Of a stretch of 25,897 bases of DNA, positions 24,155 through 25,897 are shown piece by piece. Below the pieces are notes generated by a model, which searched no databases, was not told the DNA's origin, and was given only the letters and a program-made list of their open reading frames with translations. The stretch covers positions 1 to 25,897 of the forward strand of contig JABEUP010000086.1 of NCBI GenBank assembly GCA_013044365.1, read 5' to 3'. The position numbers and the translations under genes were made by a program. Positions within the stretch are counted from its first letter, which is position 1; each line of letters begins with the position of its first letter. This DNA is from Acidimicrobiaceae bacterium (GTDB lineage: Bacteria; Actinomycetota; Acidimicrobiia; Acidimicrobiales; Acidimicrobiaceae).

Positions 24155-24577
24155 TTATGAAATCGATTCAAGTCCCTGTGTAAACCGGCCAGCATGACTC
24201 TTCTCAGCTCGCGACAACGTCTCAAACCATTCAGCTATCTCCGCAAAACCTTCGTCCCTAGCTGTACGGGCAAAACCAGGATACATTTCGGTGTACTCGT
24301 AGGTCTCGCCCTCGATAGCCGACTTCAGGTTATCCTCTGAACTTCCTACGGGTACTCCGGTTACCGGATCGCCAACACCGTCGGCAAGGAAATCGAAGTG
24401 GCCAAATGCATGTCCGGTCTCACCATCTGCAACCGATCTGAATAGTGAAGCGATGTCCGGGTAACCTTCCACATCCGCCTTCTGGGCGAAATAAAGGTAA
24501 CGACGATTGGCCTGACTTTCTCCTGCAAAAGCCTCCTTAAGATTTTCAGCTGTCTTGGAAGTCTTGAGCTCTGCCAT
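24155..24577 (-). CDS. Rubrerythrin (di-iron domain only)
   Basis: 140 residues from the ATG at 24575-24577, which has the best ribosome-binding site of the window (AAAAAGGAG, seven bases upstream). It is a four-helix di-iron protein: Glu20 (AFAGESQANRRY), Glu53-x2-His56 (DGETGHAFGH), Glu91 with Glu94 (EGETYEYTEMYP) and Glu125-x2-His128 (RAEKSHAG) are the metal ligands. Rubrerythrins reduce hydrogen peroxide to water. The C-terminal rubredoxin [Fe-Cys4] domain is missing, since the protein has no Cys pairs, so an external electron donor is needed; the Fe-S protein of the same operon is a candidate. A PerR/Fur-type regulator gene ends 50 bp upstream. Confidence 0.95.
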   Translation of the reverse strand: MAELKTSKTAENLKEAFAGESQANRRYLYFAQKADVEGYPDIASLFRSVADGETGHAFGHFDFLADGVGDPVTGVPVGSSEDNLKSAIEGETYEYTEMYPGFARTARDEGFAEIAEWFETLSRAEKSHAGRFTQGLESIS

Positions 24578-24627
24578 GTTTATCTCCTTTTTATTATTCC
24601 CGCTTAAATAACCAACGAACCACAATA

Positions 24628-25083
24628 TCAGCCCTGGTGAACAGCTATCTGAGATTGCCCTGAGACTGCAGTCCGACACTTCGAGCAATGACCCCGGAAC
24701 GTTATTTCCGCTGTTCCGGCATCGAACCCTTCTAGTTGCTCCCCAGGTATTTGAATATCCTCTATATCCAGATACAGATCCTTCACCGAATGACACCTGG
24801 TGCACACAAGATGATGGTGGGTCGACTGATTCGGATCAAATCTCGCCGATCCTGTCCCAAGATCCAAAGGCGAAATCTCACCCATGCCAACCAGCTCATG
24901 TAGGGTTTGGTAGACTGTCTTGAGTGACACGGTTGGCATCTCTCTTAATAATTCAGCGTAGACCGACTCTGCAGTTGGATGAGTTTTATTTCCCTGAAGT
25001 ATCTGGAAAATTTTCTCGCGCTGAGGAGTAACCTTCCTGCCGCTCTCGCGAAAACTCTTTACCAACTCTTCAGGACTTCTCAT
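24628..25083 (-). CDS. Fur-family metalloregulator, PerR-like
   Basis: 151 residues from the ATG at 25081-25083; the longer frame upstream does not fit the family. The N-terminal winged helix includes RKVTPQREKIFQIL, THPTAESVYAEL and VSLKTVYQTLHELVGMGEI. Structural zinc Cys pairs are Cys94-x2-Cys97 and Cys133-x2-Cys136. Candidate regulatory metal ligands are His35, Asp83 (RFD), the His89-91 cluster and an Asp near 103-106. Asp83 placed a few residues before the His cluster is the PerR-like arrangement, where metal-catalysed His oxidation senses peroxide; a Fur or Zur role is not excluded. It heads the operon with rubrerythrin, the Fe-S protein and DUF3501. A TAGAAT lies 8 nt before the ATG, so the transcript may be leaderless. 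Confidence 0.9.
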   Translation of the reverse strand: MRSPEELVKSFRESGRKVTPQREKIFQILQGNKTHPTAESVYAELLREMPTVSLKTVYQTLHELVGMGEISPLDLGTGSARFDPNQSTHHHLVCTRCHSVKDLYLDIEDIQIPGEQLEGFDAGTAEITFRGHCSKCRTAVSGQSQIAVHQG

Positions 25084-25113
25084 CAATCTACATTCTATAA
25101 CCACTAACTTCCT

Positions 25114-25132
25114 TTTACCATAGCATGGTAAA
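25114..25132. promoter_or_regulatory. Palindromic Fur/PerR-type operator
   Basis: TTTACCATAGCATGGTAAA is a perfect inverted repeat with 8-bp arms and a 3-bp centre, 31 bp upstream of the PerR-like start codon. It covers the likely -35 region of the predicted leaderless promoter. Place, symmetry and size suit autoregulation by a Fur-family dimer, although the sequence is not a canonical PerR box. Confidence 0.6.
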
Positions 25133-25341
25133 CGAAAATCATTGTTTTTTGGCCCCAGACTACGATTCAAATAACTTTCAGGGTCCTCAACCGACGCAAA
25201 CCTACCCCCGGTAGGCATTCCTTGGCAACAGGTCTCATACAATTGGAAAAGTAGCGTACCGCCATGAAAGTCATTAGCTGTTAGAGATCTCCAGTGGGTA
25301 ATCTCAAATTACCACTACCGCCCAAATTGGCAACATATGAT

Positions 25342-25356
25342 TTATCTAAGAGATAA
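25342..25356. promoter_or_regulatory. Small palindrome upstream of the second FGGY kinase gene
   Basis: TTATCTAAGAGATAA has 6-bp arms (ttatct/agataa) and a 3-bp centre and lies 35 bp before the kinase ATG. It could be an operator of this divergent promoter region. A second imperfect repeat (gtaat-ctcaa-attac) lies near 25300-25314. No regulator can be named. Confidence 0.3.
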
Positions 25357-25391
25357 CTGACAATTAGTCGTCATCCGTCCTAAGGCAGGCA

Positions 25392-25897
25392 ATGAGCAAG
25401 CAGAGACATGGTCGTAGCGTCGCTGTATTGGACATCGGAACTTCAAATATTCGGGTTTCTTCGGTCAATATAGACGGATCGATCAGTAAGGAATTTCGCG
25501 CCAAATTCAATTCCCTCTCTCCCACAAGGGGTTTTGTGGAATTCGATGCTGAGGAGCTATTTCACAGCTGCAATAGTCTCCTCGGGAAACTCCTGGCGGA
25601 ACAGGACTGTTCAGCTCTTGCTATAACCAATCAGCGCGCATCCACGGTGGTTTTCGATCCAAGTACGGAGAAACCGGTTTGTATGGGACAAAGTTGGCAA
25701 GACCTCAGAACAGCGCCGCTGTGTCTCGCCCTCAAGGCACCCGGCATCTCTATATCGCCTAATCAGAGCGCCTCAAAAATCTCTCTTATGATGGACTTGT
25801 TCGACAAGGACCGTACCCGCGGCCTTCTGGGAGGAACAATCGATGCATGGATAACATTTCGCCTAACCGGACAATTCAAAACCGAACATACTAACGT
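25392..25897 (+). CDS. FGGY-family carbohydrate kinase (partial, 3' end beyond right edge)
   Basis: The first 168 codons of an FGGY kinase, open to the window edge. The ATP-binding motif LDIGTSNIR is at residues 13-21, ITNQRAST at 78-85, WQDLR at 102-106, and GTIDAWITFRLTG near 150-160. The glycerol-kinase Arg-Glu pair is here Arg82-Ala83, so the substrate-binding Glu is missing and glycerol is unlikely; a pentulose, polyol or other sugar is more probable. It is distinct from the glycerol kinase at 12092-13561. The ATG follows a modest AAGG. It is divergent from the PerR-like regulator with about 310 bp between starts. Confidence 0.87.
   Translation, partial: MSKQRHGRSVAVLDIGTSNIRVSSVNIDGSISKEFRAKFNSLSPTRGFVEFDAEELFHSCNSLLGKLLAEQDCSALAITNQRASTVVFDPSTEKPVCMGQSWQDLRTAPLCLALKAPGISISPNQSASKISLMMDLFDKDRTRGLLGGTIDAWITFRLTGQFKTEHTN

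Noticed and set aside
24578..24805. N-terminal extension of rubrerythrin to position 24805
   Set aside because: The extension overlaps the regulator gene in another frame, has no family similarity, and the ATG at 24575-24577 has a near-perfect ribosome-binding site.
25084..25242. N-terminal extension of the PerR-like regulator to position 25242
   Set aside because: It would place the palindrome and promoter inside the coding sequence and adds 53 residues absent from the family.
1..25897. CRISPR array or other short direct-repeat array
   Set aside because: No regularly spaced direct repeats were seen at DNA level. The only regular repetition is at protein level in the zinc-ribbon gene.

Overview
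The window looks like a chromosomal stretch of an actinobacterium with moderate GC, close to half by eye. Evidence: a PimB'-like mannosyltransferase beside an SRPBCC protein (a mycobacterial-type neighbourhood), frequent GTG/TTG starts and starts without Shine-Dalgarno sequences, a B12-dependent ribonucleotide reductase, and an integrase/XRE/zinc-ribbon trio that I associate with actinobacteria. A member of the Acidimicrobiia would fit, but this is inference, not a sequence match.

Layout. 1-2388 (minus): a translationally coupled three-gene cassette of tyrosine recombinase, XRE-type regulator and a long zinc-ribbon repeat protein that runs off the left edge, driven by a clear sigma70-type promoter. 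2479-5655 (minus): nrdJ with its own terminator and, 200-250 bp upstream, a promoter overlapped by two NrdR-box-like sites exactly 31 bp apart. 5770-9370 (plus): a GT2 glycosyltransferase and a YfhO-type membrane protein, an envelope-glycan pair. A hairpin holding both stop codons separates them from a convergent 4,5-dihydroxyphthalate-decarboxylase/NMT1-like protein. A GtrA-like membrane protein (minus) and an NAD-dependent sugar epimerase (plus) are divergent; glycerol kinase follows the epimerase. 13547-15482 (minus): an ACT-domain protein and an AlaC-like aminotransferase. 15483-16163 is a gene-poor gap with two doubtful peptides.

16164-20192 (all minus): SRPBCC protein, PimB'-like glycosyltransferase, DUF4031 protein, small zinc-ribbon protein and trpD. 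Immediately upstream of trpD lies a heavily decayed tnpB transposon relic (about 20275-21300) with frameshifts and lost catalytic residues. 21417-22100 (plus) is a conserved-looking membrane protein. 22147-25083 (minus): a peroxide/iron-stress-type operon of PerR/Fur regulator, rubrerythrin (no rubredoxin domain), a GlpC-like two-cluster Fe-S protein and DUF3501, with a perfect 19-bp palindrome upstream of the regulator. A second FGGY kinase, divergent from it, runs off the right edge.

No tRNA, rRNA, CRISPR array or recognisable riboswitch was seen. The most unusual element is the recombinase/XRE/zinc-ribbon cassette at the left edge. Its third gene encodes at least eight tandem units of about 31 residues, each with two CxxC knuckles, and its role is unknown to me.
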